Shown here: positions 20,747 through 33,700 of the stretch, in pieces
Layout of the letters: every line of letters begins with the position of its first letter
Numbering within the stretch: the stretch's first letter is position 1
Assembly: GCA_028622995.1 (NCBI GenBank)
Contig: JAJQJQ010000047.1
Coordinates: 1,612,001 to 1,676,000, forward strand
Direction: 5' to 3'
DNA from: Panagrolaimus kolymaensis
Taxonomy: Eukaryota > Nematoda > Chromadorea > Rhabditida > Panagrolaimidae
DNA: 64,000 nucleotides
Notes under the pieces: model-generated
What the model saw: only the letters and a program-made list of their open reading frames with translations
Told to the model about the DNA's origin: nothing
Databases searched by the model: none
Position numbers and translations under genes: made by a program

Positions 20747-21084
20747 ACAGTTTTTTTCTTTCAATCAGCCTTCAGGTCGAGCTTCAAATAATAATTTTAC
20801 ATAAAAATAAATATTTTTAATAATAACATGTCTTAAAAAATTTATAATTTACACTCTGATAAATTTATAATCATATTAAAAATAAACTTAAAAAAACTTT
20901 TTTTTAAACCAAAATAAAAAACAAAAATTTTCGTCAATTGAATGAACAAAAAAGTGATAAATAAGATGCTTGAAAAAAACGATAGGGTAACAACTGTACT
21001 TTTAAAGCTATAAAAAGTATTAACAACACATTTATTTTTTACATTTTTGCATTTTTTATAAAGGGTCAAGAACAACCACAAAAC

Positions 21085-22958
21085 TTATGATTTTATATGA
21101 ACAATATCTCCAACTTGAAGTTGATCCAAATTAGTGTCTTTATTCAATGCCTTTAGTTTATCCATAGTTAAACCATTCTTTTGAGCAATATTGAAACCAG
21201 TGTCACCATTTTTTATTTTGTAATCTCGATTTGGATCAAATGGTTCACTTTGAGCAGGTTGATCAATTTTATCTGGATTTGCTCCATAATCAACGCAGCC
21301 TACGCATTTGCAAAAATCATCTCCCATTCCACAATATCCATTTTTGCTGCAACATGCATATCCTGGATCATCAGGATCACAAACAGCTAAATATTTTCCT
21401 TGAATTGGAGGGGCACGTTTTCCACATTTTCCTGCCATATCTTGGCCATCTTCCAATGTATACCAACGTTTGTCATAGGTTGAAGGGCATTTATATTTTC
21501 CACTGCCACTTCCAGCACAAATTTTTTTGGAAGTTACAGTATTGAAAAGCGTCAAAGCATCATCATCTCCATCAATGGACCAAATCATAACTCCGCCGAA
21601 ACCTTGTTCACTTGCATAATCCAACTAAAAATTATTATTTTAATACTAATATTTTCAAAAAAGTAAATTTTAAAATTTACCTTTGCATTCAAAGATTTTT
21701 CATTTTCAAAACCAAAAAATAATTGTTTTCCTCCATCAAAGATATATGGAGTTTTAGATTGTTCATGCCATGTGGCACTATTTTTATCAAACATTGTACC
21801 TATTTCTCGCCAATTAAGCGCTCCACCTTCATATTGTCCATTAGGTCGAGTGGCTTTTCGCCACATTCCATCCTTTCCATCCATTGGTGCACCAACATGC
21901 TTCCAATATCGTCCATAAAAAGGTAAACCAAGGTTTAACTATAAATCAAAAAGGTTTATTTAAATTTTCCAAAAATTTTGGTAAAAAAAAACTAACTTTA
22001 GCAACATTATTACTTCGACATGCATAATATTTCATGGTCCAATGTTGATTTAATTTTCCACTAGTCCCTTTTGGTGAACCCATAAACAATGGAGCTGGAG
22101 GTCCTGTAATTTCTCCAGCATCACTTTGCCATGCTCCATAATAATCATAAGTCATAATATTGAAAAAATCTATGATATTAGCAATTTCATTTAAATTATA
22201 TCCCTCTTTAATATTATCGGATCCAGCTGCGGAAGCGATGGATAAAATAAATTTATTATTTGATCGCTGCATTGAATTTAAAGCAGCTCGAAGCTCTTTA
22301 AGAAATGTTACATAATTTTCTCGATCCGCCTAAAATAAATTCAAAATTTATGCTTTGAATAAACTTTTTTATCAGTTTTTTAATTTACCGCAATTCCAAC
22401 ATGAGCTCCTCCTTTTACAGGATATTCCCAATCAATATCAACTCCATCGAAATAATATCGCATCAAAAAAATAAGAATATTAGTAATAAACTTTTGTCGC
22501 TTTCCAGCATCGGCAACCACGGCAGAAAAATGCTGTGAATTTTCCCATCCTCCAATTGCAAATAAAACTTTAAGATTGGGGTTGGAGTTGCGAGCAGTGC
22601 CAAGAGTTTTATATAATCTCAAATGAGCAGCAACCTGCATTTCTTTAGTATTTGGACTATCTTCTGAATTGCCTAATGAAAGGCTTCCATCTGCTTCCAT
22701 TCGAGCAAAAGCAAAAATAAGATGGGTGAGTTTTTTAGCCTAAAAAATTTTATATTAAAAAATAAATTTGTCCTTTTTTGTGAAAAAAAAAGATAGTTTA
22801 CTTACCTGAGTTTCTGTGAGATCATTTTTTCCCCATGAAGTAAAGTACCCAACCACACGATTATTACATCCACCATCGCGACGAACGCGGTTTGGGCTAG
22901 CTTGAGCTGGTTGACATGTAAATAAAATAACCATCAAAAAGAATAATATTAATTTCAT
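21085..22958 (-). CDS. GH18 chitinase with chitin-binding and LysM domains
   Basis: Five exons (22958-22806, 22739-22389, 22329-21997, 21938-21681, 21624-21085) join to about 544 residues. I start at the ATG at 22958, which begins a signal peptide (MKLILFFLMVILFTC). An upstream in-frame ATG at 23015 would add 19 hydrophilic residues. The GH18 barrel carries the intact catalytic motif FDGVDIDWEYP, with FAIGGW, MTYDYYG and GGVMIWSIDGDD. A hevein-like chitin-binding stretch follows (CCSKNGYCGMGDDFC), then a C-terminal LysM (YKIKNGDTGFNIAQKNG to LQVGDIVHI). It should be a secreted, active endochitinase. Neighbouring LysM genes suggest shared work on chitin. Confidence 0.95.
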
Positions 22959-23622
22959 AAAAGCTGGCGACCACAAATAATTATCTTTACAAACATATTT
23001 TTTTATTTTTTCCATAATAAAAATTTAAATATTTTAAACAAATTCTTTGATTTAAATTTTGTTAAAAAGAATCTTTCGTTTTTATATTTAAAATTTTTTT
23101 CTTATTTTAAACAGACACAACAACCACGCAAGAAAAAAAAAGGAGGAGGAGCAAAGAAATTTTTTGTTTTGTTATTACAAGTTTGAAGTTTATTTTGTTA
23201 AAAAGAAAATCAAAATAAACACATCATTTTTTAAACAAAAAAATTCTTCCTTTTTTTATTAGTCATTTATAAATTGTTTAATTTTCCACGCAAAAAAAAA
23301 TTTAACAAACCTGTGTCCTCTTCTTTTGTTTTTAATCTTGAAATGTTTATTTTATGTTTAAAGTTTAAACAAGTGGTTTTAAAGAGGTAAAAAAACATTT
23401 CCCTTCGCTCAATTTGTTTATTTAAAATGATGTGAGGCCACAAATTTTTTGCATTCCACTTCCTTCGCCCATTTTTTCGTGAGTGTTTAAATATTCATTT
23501 AAAAACCTTTAACCTTTTTACTTTTCACTACAAAAAGTTTACTCTCTTTATAAACAAAATTTAAAAAGAAAAAAGAAACTAAAATATTTTTATTTTATTT
23601 TTTTTGTATTTCAAAAGTTGCA
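22959..23622. other. Divergent intergenic region
   Basis: Lies between the divergently transcribed chitinase and the gene at 23623, and is probably a shared promoter region. AT-rich with purine tracts. TATAAACA occurs at about 23550. Confidence 0.45.
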
Positions 23623-25355
23623 ATGATGCATAACAAAATTTATTTTTTATTATGGTGCCTAAGCTTAATGCAAATTTTTAATGGACAAAATAATGGTATT
23701 TTTTTTATAATTCCTTGTTTTTTACTTACTTTTTTACCTTTAATTGATTTTTTAGTTGCCGCTGAAGAAGTTTTCGATAAAGCTAAAGAGTTCAGTGACA
23801 GCGCAAATGGGTTTTTGGAATTATTAAAAGAAAATACATTTGTGAAGAATTCAAAAAAGTTTTTTGGTTTCGCCAGTGTTTTTTCTGAATTTATTATAAA
23901 CGCAATTGGTGATGTGAGTTAACAACATAAATTAAATAACTTTTTAGTGCAAAAAAAATATAATTTTTTATTTGTTTGTTTGTAGGATCCAGTTATTGAA
24001 AAACTCGATTCAATGATGACAGAAATAAGATCATATTTTAAGGATCTTAAAGAAACCGTTGAAAAAGCTGTAACCCAAATTGAAGCAATAATTGAAGATC
24101 AAACTTTTAAAATCGTAAATTTTTTAAATAATTTTGTTTTTGTATTCTGAATTTTTTTAGACAACTCAAGTTCCAGCAAACCAATTGTTTAATACTCTTA
24201 ATATATATATGAATGCGCCAGATAGCAAATCTTTAGGAGAAGCTCAGACTAAATGTAAAGCCACTCCTGCATACGATTATATCAATGTAAGATTTTTATT
24301 TTATTCCATGCAAAAATAAAAAAAACTTTACCATAAATTTTTGATAATTTATATTTATATATTCATTATTTTTTTAGTCGATGAATACTTTAATAATGGA
24401 TAATTCAATTTTTAAACAAACCAAACCTGAAGATAATTCGAATGCAAAATTTGAGCAATTAAGCAATTTCTATAATGGCATGATTAAACAAATTGTAAGT
24501 ACTTTGAAAATTATATAATTTAAATATAAAAAAATTTTTAAAGAAAAACTCCTCCTGCAAATTAAATAAATAAATGTTTTTTTAGTTGATTTCCGCCGCA
24601 ATTTGTGATTCTCTTCATGGCAAAGGACAAGCTTTAGAAAAGCTTCATCCAAATCGATATGACATTCCTTTAAAACAAGTGGCAGAAATTAAAAAGAAAA
24701 CTGATGAAACTAAACAAGAAATAAAAGTAATTTTTATTTTCAACTTTTCCCCCCAAAAAAATGTTTATGTAAATAAAAAATTATACTTTTAGGATACTTA
24801 TTGGCCCACTAATGTTTTGGCTGTCGCAAATAAAATCATTGGTGATATGAAAGATGAAGACAGTGGAGCCGATCAAAAGATTGCTGAAGCAATTGTTGCA
24901 AAATTAAAAGAAAATTATCCAAATTGGTATGTGTTTCAACAAAAGCAAAGAAATAATGACAAAAAACTTTTTTTAGGGATGACTTTTTTGTTGGAATTTA
25001 TGTTGGCGATCTCGGTGATAGAAATCATGCATATTTTGGAAGCGATTATCAAACGATTAAAGATAAACCCGATCGACATGCATTTATTTTCAAACGATCT
25101 AAAGATCGCGAAATAAAAAAATGCGATATCAAAAAATTTATTAATGAAAAAACTTTATGTGGTAACCCTGACACCAATTTAGGTTGGATACCAAAATTAT
25201 TATCAGAAAAATGTCCTGAAGCTAAATTTATTGGAGTTATGAAAGAAAAATCCAATCTTGGTGTGGCTTCTAATAATGCTGATATGTATTTTTTTGAAAA
25301 CTATAAAAAGACTTGTTCTGCACCAAATGATTTGTCAATCGTTGTGGGCTGGTAA
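23623..25355 (+). CDS. Unrecognised secreted ~418-aa protein, 8 exons
   Basis: Exons 23623-23695, 23756-23913, 23986-24114, 24161-24286, 24378-24494, 24586-24726, 24793-24926 and 24977-25355 join in frame. The first intron (23696-23755) is in frame and was called because removing it gives a clean signal peptide (MMHNKIYFLLWCLSLMQIFNG) followed by AAEEVFDKAKEF. Residues about 25-240 are helical and amphipathic, with coiled-coil character. The C-terminal ~130 residues form a mixed domain with cysteine positions KKC, TLC, EKC and KTC, beginning DDFFVGIYVGDLGD. I do not recognise the family. A secreted helical-bundle protein is as far as the sequence goes. Confidence 0.72.
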
Positions 25356-25598
25356 TTTATACACACAAATTTAATATTAATTATTGTGTTTTTTATTCCT
25401 TTAAATTCTTTAAGGTAAAAAAATAAAAGTTTTTATTTTAAAGCATTATAAGATTTTCTCAAAATTCACGAATATTAAAAAGCACATTTTTAACATTTTT
25501 TTTCAACAATTCTTTTAACATTTTCCTTAAATGCAATAGGTACAGTAGAGCAAATGATATTACTATTTTTTTACTACCACTTTCATCAAAGTGCTACC
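25356..25598. other. 3' flank, no gene
   Basis: AT-rich, with a likely polyadenylation signal AATAAAAG just after the stop. Nothing else is seen. Confidence 0.4.
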
Positions 25599-25723
25599 CA
25601 GCTCGTGAAATCCCAACTCGTGACAAAAAAAGTGTCCAACTCGTGATAAAAAACCCAACTCGTCACTGTTTTGTCACGAGTTGGGCACTTTTTTTATCAC
25701 GAGTAGGGATTTCACGAGTTGAG
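25599..25723. mobile_element. 125-bp foldback element with CAACTCGTGA repeats
   Basis: CAGCTCGTGAAATCCCAACTCGTGACAAAAAAAGTG is mirrored by CACTTTTTTTATCACGAGTAGGGATTTCACGAGTTG. The whole unit can fold into a long hairpin. CAACTCGTGA-type units recur inside. No clear target duplication is visible. It resembles the other palindromic small elements in this window in plan but not in sequence. Confidence 0.7.
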
Positions 25724-25937
25724 TTTCGATCCTTTCATCACTGTTGTTCTGAAACATAATAACCATTAAAAAAAATTTCTAATGCATAAATTTAAAATTA
25801 ACTGACATTACAAAATACAAAAAAATCATTTGCATCGAACATATCCTGTACATTATGAAGAAAGATAATCGAAAGATTTTGATTTCGACGGTGTAATTGT
25901 GAAAGCTTTTTAGTTGTCATTGGTGTGGTCAAATATA

Positions 25938-27390
25938 AAAACGGCATGACACCATAAATAAAATTCCAATCACCTTCCTACTTTATTCAAATGTTGCTAA
26001 AATATTTAAAATCAACAAAATTAAATCCCGCAAAATCTTATAAAGTAGTTCTCATTGTTTAGATCCCTCAAAAATAAAAACGGCATGACACCATAAATAA
26101 AATTCCAATTACCTTCCTACTTTATTTAATTCTTGCTCAAATATTTAAAATCAACAAAATTAAATCCAGCAAAATCTTATAAAGTAGTTCTCATTGTTTA
26201 GATCCCTCAAAAATAAAAACGGCATGACACCATAAATAAAATTCCAAACAACTTCCTACTTTATTCAAATTTTGCTCAATAAAATAAATAAAATTAAATC
26301 CCGCAAAATCTTTTAAAGTAGTTCTCATTGTTTAGATCCCTCAAAAATAAAAACGGCATGACACCGTAAATAAAATTCGAATCACCTTCCTACTTTATTC
26401 AAATTTTGCTCAATAAAATAAATAAAATTAAATCCAGCAAAATCTTATAAAGTAGTTCTCATTGTTTAGATCCCTCAAAAATAAAAACGGCATGACACCA
26501 TAAATAAAATTCAATCAACTTCCTACTTTATTTAATTATTGCTATAATATTTAAAATCAACAATTTTTAACCATAGCAAATCTTTTAACGTAGTTCTCAT
26601 TGTTTAGATCCCTCAAAAATAAAAACGGCATGACACCGTAAATAAAATTCGAATCACCTTCCTACTTTATTCAAATTTTGCTCAATAAAATAAATAAAAT
26701 TAAATCCAGCAAAATCTTATAAAGTAGTTCTCATTGTTTAGATCCCTCAAAAATAAAAACGGCATGACACCGTAAATAAAATTCGAATCACCTTCCTACT
26801 TTATTCAAATTTTGCTCAATAAAATAAATAAAATTAAATCCAGCAAAATCTTATAAAGTAGTTCTCATTGTTTAGATCCCTCAAAAATAAAAACGGCATG
26901 ACACCATAAATAAAATTCAATCAACTTCCTACTTTATTTAATTATTGCTATAATATTTAAAATCAACAATTTTTAACCATAGCAAATCTTTTAACGTAGT
27001 TCTCATTGTTTAGATCCCTCAAAAATAAAAACGGCATGACACCGTAAATAAAATTCGAATCACCTTCCTACTTTATTCAAATTTTGCTCAATAAAATAAA
27101 TAAAATTAAATCCAGCAAAATCTTATAAAGTAGTTCTCATTGTTTAGATCCCTCAAAAATAAAAACGGCATGACACCATAAATAAAATTCAATCAACTTC
27201 CTACTTTATTTAATTATTGCTATAATATTTAAAATCAACAATTTTTAACCATAGCAAATCTTTTAACGTAGTTCTCATTGTTTAGATCCCTCAAAAATAA
27301 AAAAGGCTTGACACCGTAAATAAAATTCCAATCACCTTCCTACTTTATTTAAATGTTGCTGAAATATTTAAATTCGACAAAATTAAAACA
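25938..27390. repeat. Tandem satellite, 11 units of 134-139 bp
   Basis: The phrase AAAAATAAAAACGGCATGACACC recurs at 25942, 26081, 26220, 26354, 26488, 26626, 26760, 26894, 27032, 27166 and 27304. Spacings are 139, 139, 134, 134, 138, 134, 134, 138, 134 and 138. Two unit types alternate: a 134-bp type with GCTCAATAAAATAAATAAAATT and a 138-bp type with ATTGCTATAATATTTAAAATC. This forms a higher-order pattern. The last unit is diverged. Confidence 0.92.
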
Positions 27391-28068
27391 ATAAAATATT
27401 TATTTACTATTTAATAAACAATTTTATTTGCAATTTTTTAGATATTTCACAAAAAGTGTCAGGAAACTTTACACAAAATCATAAAAAATATTCTAAAATA
27501 TATTTTTAACAATTTCCAAGCATTCATTTGTGAAAAGCGGATACTATTTGATGTACATAAATGATGTTAAAAACGTTTTAATTAAAAAAAATCAAAAATT
27601 TATAAAAAAATAAAGAAAACATGTGTGCATTTCGTTTTTCTTTTCCACATTATTCTACGTCAATATAATATATGGGAAAAATTAGAAGAATCTAATAAAG
27701 ATTAAAGGAATTATACCTTATCAAAATTCGGCGTATTATTTTTTTGTTTTCTTTTCGTTTCCCACGCCTTCATTTGATTTGATGATAAAAAAACTTTTTA
27801 TTTATAGTAAGAAGTTAGTAAAAAAAATTCTCTTTGCTACTCTATTAAGCAGAGCGTGACTGATGATGATTAAGCGTTTTGCTTTCAGAAAAAAAAATGA
27901 TAAAAAAATTTCCACTTGATTCGAAGGCATTGACAAAATTCATAATATAATTTTTTCAAATACGTCAATCTCATCGTCTGCTTTTTTGTATAAATTTCTT
28001 TTTCTTTAAGCTTTTTATTTTAATTTTTTTATTTTTTTTAATTCTCTAATTTTAAGAACTGCTTAAAA
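27391..28068. other. Upstream region of the kinase gene
   Basis: AT-rich intergenic DNA between the satellite and the kinase. A TGTATAAATTT box at about 27985 precedes the kinase ATG by some 80 bp. No other feature is visible. Confidence 0.45.
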
Positions 28069-29084
28069 ATGGAAGGACAAATGCATCGATTTAAAGTGAA
28101 AGAATTGATTGGGCAAGGTGGATTTGGGATTGTTTATTCGGCTGTTGACGTTCCAACTAATAATGAAGTCGCTATTAAAGTTCAAGCAAACAATGTAAGC
28201 TTTCCTATCTTTTTTGCTTGTTTGATTTTTGATAACCATAATTTTCCAGACCAAGCGGTGCCAGTTGGAAAATGAAGTAAAAGTGTATCAAAGGCTTCAC
28301 GGAAATGTGCCACTTCCAATAATTCAATATTTTCTTAAAACTCCAAAATATTCATATTTGGTTATGGAATTATTGGGTCCATCCTTGGAAGATTTATTTA
28401 ATATTTGTGATCGAACATTTTCACTCCAAACTGTACTATTAATTGCTGAACAAATGCTTTTTAATATTCGTTGTTTGCATGCTCAAAATTATATTCACCG
28501 AGATATAAAACCCGAAAACTTATTAATCGGAAATAGAATTGATCGAAATAAAATTTTTATTATTGATTTTGGTCTTGCAAAATTATATCAAAACAATAAA
28601 AATCAAAAAATGACGCAGCATATTCCTTATCGTGAGAAAAAACCTTTTCTTGGTACTCCCCGATATGCTTCGGTTAACGCCCATTTGGGTAAAGAACAAA
28701 GTCGTCGAGATGATTTGGAAAGTATTGGGTATATTTTGATCTATTTTCTTCGAGGTGAACTTCCTTGGCAGCGAATGACTTCAATTTTGGGCGGTGGCGA
28801 AGAAATAAAAAAACAACAAAAAAGCTATTATAAAAAATTAAAAGAAATTGTGAGTTAAATAAATTTTAAACAAATGAAAAAATATTTTTTGTTTTTAGAA
28901 AATTGCTACACCTTTGCAAAATTTATGCCACCAACTTCCAAATGAATTTTATACTTATCTCAAATATTGTCGAAGCTTAAAATTTGATGAAACACCAGAT
29001 TATGATTTTTTGCAAAATATTTTTCGTTCCCTTTTTAAACGAATGAATTTTGTTTGTGAATTTGAATGGACTTCAAAAATGTAA
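28069..29084 (+). CDS. Casein kinase 1-like protein kinase
   Basis: Exons 28069-28194, 28250-28849 and 28899-29084 join in phase to 303 residues. The kinase domain starts at once: glycine loop GQGGFGIVYSA, VAIKVQ lysine, catalytic loop HRDIKPENLL, and DFG as IIDFGLAK. LGTPRYASVNAHLGKEQSRRDDLESIGY is replaced by no APE motif, which is the CK1 hallmark. A Ser/Thr kinase of the CK1/TTBKL type, greatly expanded in nematodes, is indicated. All catalytic residues are present. It lacks a long C-terminal regulatory tail and ends about 60 residues after the last shared helix. Such short nematode CK1s are often germline or sperm genes, which is an inference. Confidence 0.92.
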
Positions 29085-29705
29085 TTATTTTTTTGTGTTT
29101 TTTTAGTAAAAAATACTTTGGTGATTTATTATTATTATTTTTTTAGTTGATGTAAATAATGTTTACAATAAAAATAAAAGATTTTTGAAACTTTTATTTA
29201 ACCTTTTTTGTATGATGCATTCTCTATGCTAATCTTCCATTTTTATACTTTGATTATTAATGGTTTGTTATAATTAGATTATAATTTTGTCATTTTTTGT
29301 TCGTTTTTGAAAATAAACTTTTAACCCAAAATTTTGTAACAGCAACTTCCGAACATAGATTCCACTTTGATTATCCTATTGATTAATTTTATCCTAAAAA
29401 AAATTTTGTAACTTTATTTTATCTTTTAACTATAATTTTTTAAATAAACTTTTTTGATTCAATAAATAATTATTTCGAAAAAAAAATAGCATAATATAAA
29501 TGAAAAATTGGATGTTGTTGTTTCTGTCATTTTTTAGTCCTCATTATTTTCCAAATAGATTAACTCTGAAGTTTCCTCATCCATTTCGATGGTGTTGCTC
29601 AAAATAAGGCCTTTTTCAAAAAAATATTTCATTAATCTGATGTAATTTTTTCCCTTTAACCTCCAAATTGTTTTATCCATTATTTATAGTTTTAGATAAA
29701 TAAAA
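29085..29705. other. Intergenic
   Basis: 3' flank of the kinase, with AATAAAAG-type signals, and promoter side of the next gene. AT-rich. No gene is visible. Confidence 0.4.
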
Positions 29706-30723
29706 ATGTTCTATAATGATTTCTTTGTAATTTTTAATATTTTTGTTTTTGCTTTTATTCAATTTACGGTATGCATATTTCTTTATTATTGGTTTCAATG
29801 TTAAATAAAATTTATTTTCGATAATTTTTCAGAATGGCTACAAACTTCCATTAGTTGAAAGTTGCACTGAGAAAGTCAAAGCTTACTTTCTAAAAAATAA
29901 TGAAACCCAAGATGATTATCGAGCTTTACTCGATGATGGAGGAGATGCGGTTGGATTTCAAGTCCAAATTGTATGCTTTTATTTTTCTTTAAAAATTGAA
30001 AACTTTTTAAGCCAAAAGTATTTCAGGTAAACGATGTCTGCAACAATACTGAAATCCCTGAAGCCTTGGATTTTTTCAATAAAAATGCGAAAGTTATTTC
30101 AGAATTAACTGATTTCACTCGAACTCTGAATGACAAAGACCTCGCCCAGTTTCTAGCCCTCGAAAAAAATAATGAATTTGCAAAACAAATTGAATTCATC
30201 AAAGATAAATACGATTCTGCGAATGCTAAAAATAAAAATAAACTTAAAACTTTGATGCATAATTTGGTTCCATTGCTTCTCAGAAATCTAAATGCAAATG
30301 ATGGTAAAAAAATTTTTTTATAAACTTTAGACTTTTTTTTTAAATACAAATTATTTTTTAGCAGTCATAAGTTATTTTAACTCTGTTACTCCAAATGAGT
30401 TAGTAAAAATTTTGGATATCGCAGAGAAGCATAATGTTACAGCCTTGAAAAATTATGTTTTGGGAACTTTTGATGAGGTAAAAAGTTTTTTAATTGCAGC
30501 TAATAATTCCAGAATTTAAAATTGGAATAAGTTGATTTTTGCATAGCAAAAAAAAATTTTAAACCTTAATTTTAATTTTTAGTTAAATCTCAATGCCAAG
30601 GAGCGTTCAAGTGTAGGACAATTTATTGATTCAATTCATAATGTCAAAAATGCTGCTGTTTCTGCTGCTGCTACCAACAATAAAAAGCATAAATCAAAAT
30701 CAAATGCTGAAACCGATGATTAA
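29706..30723 (+). CDS. Unrecognised secreted ~244-aa helical protein
   Basis: Exons 29706-29768, 29833-29970, 30027-30303, 30362-30477 and 30583-30723 join in phase. The first exon is a signal peptide (MFYNDFFVIFNIFVFAFIQ). The mature protein is charged and helical, with ETQDDYRALLDDGGDAVGFQ, then two cysteines only (SCTE, DVCNN), and ends in a Lys/Ala/Asn-rich tail (KKHKSKSNAETDD). The pattern resembles small nematode secreted helical proteins, but I cannot assign a family. It lies on the same strand as the kinase, 0.6 kb downstream. Confidence 0.65.
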
Positions 30724-33700
30724 GAGCACCCAAAAAAACGAAAAAGAAATTCATGGATGATTTACTATAAAAATGTCCTTGAAATTTTTTTCATTTTCGT
30801 TGTTCTTATATATACTTAAAAATCCATAAATTTTGTTTTTAAAATGGGTTTTCTTCTTTCTTAAAAAAAATGGCACATTAATGAAGAGTTTCAGAAACAC
30901 ATAAAAAGAAAAGTGGAGGTGTAGGGAAGAAAAGTGGCAATTTTTTGGTTGAAATAGTATTTTTAAAGAATATTTATTTTATAATTTAAGTAAAAAAATA
31001 AATTTAAGAATATTTTTGTTTAGAAAAATTTTTTAGTTGTAAATCAATGAAAACCATTTCTTGCTTTTTTAAACTAAATTAAGAAAGAAACTATTATCAA
31101 AAAAATAAAATTTAGACTCACAAAATAACCAAAAGTTTGGCTTCCATATTTTTAGCATCACTCAAAAAGCTGCAAACCACTGCTATTTTTGGTGGTGGTC
31201 ATTTTTCATTTCATCCTTTTTTGCCTTTTTTAAAATTCAAAAATGCATCAAATTCCATTGCTTTCATTGCGCCTCTTTTTTTGCTATGTCTGTCTCATTT
31301 TTTCTGTTGTTGTTGGTTGAATGGAATGTAAATTTTTAAATTTTATAAAAATGAGCTTTAAAATTCTTCTTTCTGAATGGTGGCAGTTGCGCGCAAGTCA
31401 TAAAAAGAGAAGAGGATGCATGCATATGCTCTTGCGTCGAAATAAAAATTCAAGTGCCTCTTTTTTTGGCAGTTTTTTTAGTATGGTATCGAGAGTCGAG
31501 TGGAAGCTTGTTTGAAAAGCTGAAAAGCCCTTAATTTGCACAGAAAAACATACATACATCGCAATTTTTAGTTGGAGGCCATTGCCATTTTTGACTTTTC
31601 TTTTTCTTTATTTTCTTCAAACATGAAGCAATAGTCCGGAAACACATTGATTCTTTTACGCTTTTTAAAACTTTTTTCAAAATCTTTCTCTTTTGTTGGA
31701 GTTTTTGTTTTTTTTAAACCCATTAAAGGGCATTTTAAAAGATTTAAGGAAGAAAAGTTTAAAAAAACAGAAAAAAAAGAATTTAGGAAAAACGGAAGAT
31801 TTTTGGATAAATCTTTATAACCTTTTTTCAAGGAGCACCTTTCTTATTTTTAGATGCATTCTTTTGCATTCCTTTTTTCACATGAACGAAACCGAACGCA
31901 TGAGATGAGATTGATCACCACCTTTTTTTTGCGTGCTCTTGAACGCTATTGAAAATAAAATTATTGCGGTGGTAGTTGTGTGTCATCTTCCCTTTTTTTT
32001 CTTTGGATAGTTTTGTCGTCGTTTTTCTCATCAAAATTTCTCCTTATCTAACTTTTTTTTCTCTTGTTATATCTATATTTTTAAGTGAATGTTTTGTCGC
32101 TGTCCGTTTTATTTTAGAGTGGCGTTGTTGTACGTACAAAAGCAAAAAGAGAGAGACACAAGCACTTGAACTGAGATGAGAAGTGTTTGTAACGAGCAAG
32201 GACCAAAAATCGTAGCGGTAGCATTCTCCCATTATTTTGTCGTTGGGAAAAGTGCCCAATCGTTTGTCCGATTTTTAGTGAGTGTATGTCTGTATTTTAT
32301 TTTTTTTATTAGTTCCCTGTTTTTCTTCCTTTTTTCCTTTTTCGGTGGTTCGGTTCGACCGGCAACTAACGAACTAAATGACTCGATAACTGCGGTCAAT
32401 ACAAACAAAAAAATTTCTTTTTTTGGCGCTGATCGTTTTTGCTCCTTTTCTTCTTCTTTGTTTTTGGGTTGCTTTTTGTCTTTAGTGGACTACAAAAAAA
32501 TAGTCAAAAACTCAAAAAGTTTTGCTTTTATCTTTTTTCAATTTTTTTGTTTCAAATAAAATATAATTTTTATAGTTATTGCGTATGTTTGGAATTTTAT
32601 TTTGTTTCTTACATCATCCTTTTTGCCCCGAAGGCATCATTATGATTTTTTATTTCGTTTTCCGTCCATCGACTTTTTTTTGGTTTTTGTCTTTCTTGCC
32701 TCTCATCTTCCTATTATTTTATTTTTGAACGTGTGAAAGAAATGTTGAATATAATAATAATGCAACAACTACAACAACAATGGCGACGATATGATTTTTA
32801 TGACCATTATTTTTTTTATTGTTCAAAAATTGTTGTTTAACGCGCAAAAAAAAAGAAAGAAAAAGAAAGCCCAATGGACATTTTACACTTTTAGCCCCAT
32901 TGTTGTGTAACGAACGATTCTTCTTCTTTCATTCGATTCTTTTTCTTTGTTGCAACAAAACAATTCTCCATGTTTTTATTGTTGTTGTGTTCGATTTTTT
33001 TTTTTGCAGCACAGGGAAGGAATAAAGGAAGGCAAAATAAAATATCTTTCTTCCTGTGGTCACTCCACCCTCCAAAAGAAATTTAAAAAGGAATAATACT
33101 AAGGTGGAAATGGAAGAAGAAAAATAAAAAGATGAATACTCTTTTTTTTCTTTCTTTTTTGTGTCGTCTTTTTCCTGAGATTTTTTAAAATTTTAATGCG
33201 TGTTCGTTTTTACTTTACTTTTTTCTTTTTTTTGTGGTGTATGTTTTTCTTAAAATATTTGCTTCATCTCATCTCGTTTACATTTTTTTTTATTATTTAA
33301 CATAAAGAAAAATGGCGCCCTCCTTTATTTTCCCGTCTTTGAAGAAAAATGAAACGTGAATGTTTGTTTTGGCAAAAAAAAGCACAGAAAAGAAGCATAC
33401 GAAGCAGCAACAACAACGCACGATAGTTTTTGAGCTTGGCCATCCATCGTCGTGGTCGATGAAGGTTTTTTCTTTGCGCACTGAAAAAAAGTAGCTTGCT
33501 TGAATGCAAGCAAACACGCAAAAGCAAGCAAAAAAGCTTGGCATTACTGAAAAAAAAAGAAGAAATGTTGACCGACCTAAAAAAAATGAGAGAGAGGTAA
33601 AACAAGCAAACATTTGAAAAAGCAAAAAAAGGTCGCGAGCTTACTTATTTCTTTCTATTTTTCTCTTACAAAAAATGGTTAAAGGTTTTTTTATTGAATC

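Noticed and set aside
21181..21926. Plus-strand frames across the chitinase region
   Set aside because: They are shadows of the minus-strand chitinase exons, which carry all the domain motifs.
25938..27390. CRISPR-like regular repetition
   Set aside because: Units of 134-139 bp are similar over their whole length, with no unique spacers. This is a eukaryotic satellite.
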